This document shows positions 5,647-7,647 of a stretch of 7,647 nt of DNA, one piece after another. The stretch comes from Verrucomicrobiota bacterium. GTDB taxonomy: Bacteria; Verrucomicrobiota; Verrucomicrobiia; Limisphaerales; JAFMIX01. A model generated the notes under the pieces. It was not told the origin of the DNA. It did not search any database and saw nothing but the letters and a program-made list of their open reading frames with translations. How positions within the stretch are numbered: the first letter of the stretch is position 1; the number at the start of each line of letters is the position of its first letter. The stretch is from positions 1 to 7,647 of the forward strand of contig JAPLTZ010000111.1 in NCBI GenBank assembly GCA_026397895.1, written 5' to 3'. The position numbers were made by a program, and so were the translations under genes.

Positions 5647-7329
5647 ATGTTTTCTGTTTCATTTCACCAACTCCTCTGGCCGCCGGTCTGTTGGGCGGTG
5701 CTGGCGTTCACCGTTTACGCCGTCGCGAGCTACCTCACGGCGGACGTGGAATACGTCGCGCGCCTCGAATTTTCCCGCGTGCTGGTTTACGCGCTGATAT
5801 TTTTCGTCGTCCTCCACAACCTCCGCCGGCCCGAGACCGCGCGGCTCATCGCGTTCACGCTGGTGCTGCTGGCGATGGCGATTTCGTTCTACGCGCTCTG
5901 CCAGTTTCTCACGCACTCGGATCGCGTCTGGAATTTCATCAGCCCCTACCGAGGCCGGGCGGGCGGGACGTTCATCTGCCCGAAACATTTCGCGGGATTT
6001 TTGGAAATGCTCCTGCCGCTGGCGCTCGCCGGCGTGCTCGTGGCCCGGCAGAAACCGGCGCTGAAAATCCTCCTCGGCTACGCCGCGCTCGTCATGGTGG
6101 CGGGGCTGGCGGTGACGCTTTCCCGCGGCGGCTGGCTCGCGGCGGGGGGCGCGCTGGCGGTGTTTTTCGCGGTGCTTTTCTGGCAACGCCGGTTCCGCCT
6201 GCCGCTGCTGCTGGGTGCCGTGACGCTCGCGGCGGTGGCGGGCGTCTGCTACTGGAATTCCCCGGCCATCCAACTGCGGGCGCAACGGATGTTCTCCGCC
6301 CAGCCCGAGGCCAAAGCGATCGAGAACATCCGCTTTGAACTCTGGAAACCCGCGCGGCAAATCTGGCGGGAAAATTTCTGGTTCGGCGCCGGGCCGGGGC
6401 ATTTCGACGTGCGCTACCGCGAGTTCCGCCCGCAAAACGTCCAGATGCGCGCCGAGCACGTCCACAACGACTACCTCGAAACCCTCGCCGACTGGGGCGT
6501 CGCGGGCGCGGCGCTCGCGGCGGCGGCTGGCGCGCTGCTCGGCTACGGCGTCGTAAAAACCTGGCGCGCCCGCCGCGATGGCGCGAGCAACGACTCCGCC
6601 TTCCTCCTCGGCGCGGCGACGGGACTGTTCGCGCTGCTGCTGCATTCGGCGGTGGATTTCAACCTGCACGTCCCCGCCAACGCCCTCCTCGCCGCCAGTC
6701 TCATGGCGCTGCTGGCCAACCAAGCTGCGCCCGCCGCCGCCGCGCCGCGCCCGGCGGGGAAGGTGGCGCTCACGCTCGGCCTGCTCGCGGCGGTGGTTTT
6801 CCTCGGCGCGCACGGCTGGCGGCGCGGACGGGAATACGTCCTGCTCCAGCGCGCGGCGCAGGCCAAGGATTTTTCTCCCGAACAATCCGCGGCGTGGACG
6901 GCGGCGTGGGCTGTCGAGCCGAAAAACTTTGAAACCACCTACGCGCTGGGCGAGGTCTTGCGCGTGAAAAGCATGGATGGAAACCGGAACTACGCGGTGC
7001 AGGCGCGGCTGGCTATCGCCTGGTATGAGCGCGGCATGAAGCTCAACTCTCACGACGGCAACAACTGGTTGCGGCGCGGCATGTGCCGCGACTGGCTGGA
7101 GCAGCACGACGCGGCGGCGGCGGACTTCGCGCGCGCCGAGGCGCTCGACCCGAACGGCTACTACACCATCGCGCACGTCGGCTGGCATCATGTGCAGGCT
7201 GGCAACTACGCGGCGGCGCGGGATTACTTCGAACGTTCCCAGCGGCTGGACTACGTCAACAACCCCGTCGCGGAAAAATATCTGCCGATCGTGCACCGCA
7301 AGCTGCTCGAGGCGGCGGCGAAACCTTGA
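5647..7329 (+). CDS. O-antigen ligase family (Wzy_C) membrane protein with C-terminal TPRs
   Basis: This 560-residue inner-membrane protein probably transfers or polymerises lipid-linked glycan on the periplasmic side. Membrane segments by eye: 9-31, 45-59, 65-88, 113-132, 140-158, 161-178 and 183-201, then a large external loop (202-282), then 283-302, 316-340, 341-358 and 371-390. Family-type motifs are GRAGGTF (103-108 region), SRGGWLA (159-165), FWFGAGPGHF (244-253), HVHNDYLETLADWGVAG (271-287) and HSAVDFNLHVPANAL (333-347). Residues ~405-555 are soluble with TPR-like helical repeats (WYERGMKLNSHDGNNWLRRG; DFARAEALDPNGYY; AARDYFERSQRLD). An in-frame TAG at 5626 blocks any N-terminal extension; relatives I recall have an extra hydrophobic hairpin before this point, so the N-terminus may be short. 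No clear Shine-Dalgarno; GAAAG lies 14 bases from the ATG. Ligase versus polymerase cannot be decided from sequence. Confidence 0.85.
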   Translation: MFSVSFHQLLWPPVCWAVLAFTVYAVASYLTADVEYVARLEFSRVLVYALIFFVVLHNLRRPETARLIAFTLVLLAMAISFYALCQFLTHSDRVWNFISPYRGRAGGTFICPKHFAGFLEMLLPLALAGVLVARQKPALKILLGYAALVMVAGLAVTLSRGGWLAAGGALAVFFAVLFWQRRFRLPLLLGAVTLAAVAGVCYWNSPAIQLRAQRMFSAQPEAKAIENIRFELWKPARQIWRENFWFGAGPGHFDVRYREFRPQNVQMRAEHVHNDYLETLADWGVAGAALAAAAGALLGYGVVKTWRARRDGASNDSAFLLGAATGLFALLLHSAVDFNLHVPANALLAASLMALLANQAAPAAAAPRPAGKVALTLGLLAAVVFLGAHGWRRGREYVLLQRAAQAKDFSPEQSAAWTAAWAVEPKNFETTYALGEVLRVKSMDGNRNYAVQARLAIAWYERGMKLNSHDGNNWLRRGMCRDWLEQHDAAAADFARAEALDPNGYYTIAHVGWHHVQAGNYAAARDYFERSQRLDYVNNPVAEKYLPIVHRKLLEAAAKP

Positions 7330-7339
7330 ACCCATTTCC

Positions 7340-7647
7340 ATGAGCGAAGAAATTTTTGACATCGTCAACGAGCGGGATGAAGTCGTGGGGCAGGCACCGC
7401 GCCGGGAGGTGCACGCGCGCGGGCTGTGGCATCGCGCCATCCACGTGCTGGTGTTCAACGCGCGCGGCGAGGTGTTTTTGCAGAAGCGTTCCCTGCTCAA
7501 GGACACGGCGAAGGGCTTGTGGGATTCCTCGTCGTCCGGCCATCTGGACACCGGCGAGGATTACGACGCCTGCGCCGTGCGCGAGTTGCGCGAGGAAATC
7601 GGGCTGGCAATGGAGAAAACGCCGCAACGACTTTTCAAAATCAACGC
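7340..7647 (+). CDS. Nudix hydrolase, N-terminal 102 residues (runs off the window)
   Basis: The protein starts MSEEIFDIVNERDEVVGQAP and is still open at the window end. The complete Nudix box is present: G67-x5-E73-x7-R81-E82-L83-x-E85-E86-x-G88-L89, within GHLDTGED, ACAVRELREEIGL. The glutamates coordinate the divalent metals used to hydrolyse nucleoside-diphosphate-X substrates. The opening DIVNERDEVVG, then RGLWHRAIHVLVFNARGEVF, LQKRS and GLWDSSSSGH resemble the Nudix branch containing YfcD-like proteins and type I isopentenyl diphosphate isomerase, so the substrate is uncertain. The ATG lies 10 bases after the stop of the ligase-like gene, suggesting co-transcription, with no visible Shine-Dalgarno. 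The length beyond base 7647 is unknown. Confidence 0.9.
   Translation, partial: MSEEIFDIVNERDEVVGQAPRREVHARGLWHRAIHVLVFNARGEVFLQKRSLLKDTAKGLWDSSSSGHLDTGEDYDACAVRELREEIGLAMEKTPQRLFKIN

Noticed and set aside
5659..7551. 630-codon open frame on the minus strand opposite the ligase-like and Nudix genes
   Set aside because: Arg/Glu/Ala/Val-rich low-complexity translation spanning two convincing plus-strand genes; an antisense artefact.

Overview
The window looks like chromosomal DNA of a GC-rich member of the Verrucomicrobiota, probably near the Pedosphaerales/Limisphaerales or Opitutae. The main pointer is the 5' part of a 16S rRNA gene on the minus strand (opening AGAGTTTGATTCTGGCTCAG, then AACGAACGCTGGCGGCGTGG). 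A secreted GH106-type glycosidase and an O-antigen-ligase/TPR protein fit that placement. It rests on remembered signature sequence, not on an alignment.

Layout. (1) Positions 1-291 hold the first ~290 nt of a 16S gene read leftwards. Upstream of it lie a ~300 nt AT-richer leader with a boxB-boxA antitermination module (418-444), several further hairpins, and an rRNA-type promoter with an A-rich UP element (602-648). (2) Positions 649-912 contain no gene; they hold interleaved inverted repeats at 673-732 and a good leftward intrinsic terminator at 846-901. (3) Positions 913 to ~2008 are a gene graveyard on the minus strand. It comprises the C-terminal ~260 residues of a multiheme c-type cytochrome (two frameshifts, an in-frame TGA, damaged haem motifs), joined directly to a truncated, internally deleted mobA remnant. 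(4) Positions 2034-5372 (minus) carry an intact exported GH106 family glycosidase of 1112 residues. (5) Read rightwards and divergently from it are a putative 52-residue protein (5470-5628), an O-antigen ligase family membrane protein with C-terminal TPRs (5647-7329), and the start of a Nudix hydrolase (7340 to the window end). These three are closely spaced and may be co-transcribed.

How the parts relate. The intact genes do not form one obvious pathway. GH106 probably removes rhamnose from plant or microbial polysaccharide outside the cytoplasm. The Wzy_C/TPR protein probably acts on lipid-linked glycans at the inner membrane. The Nudix protein is a cytoplasmic pyrophosphohydrolase or isomerase-like enzyme. 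The most unusual parts are the chimeric cytochrome/mobA pseudogene next to the rRNA operon, whose terminator still looks intact, and the clear boxB-boxA leader. I found no CRISPR array, transposase, tRNA or phage gene.
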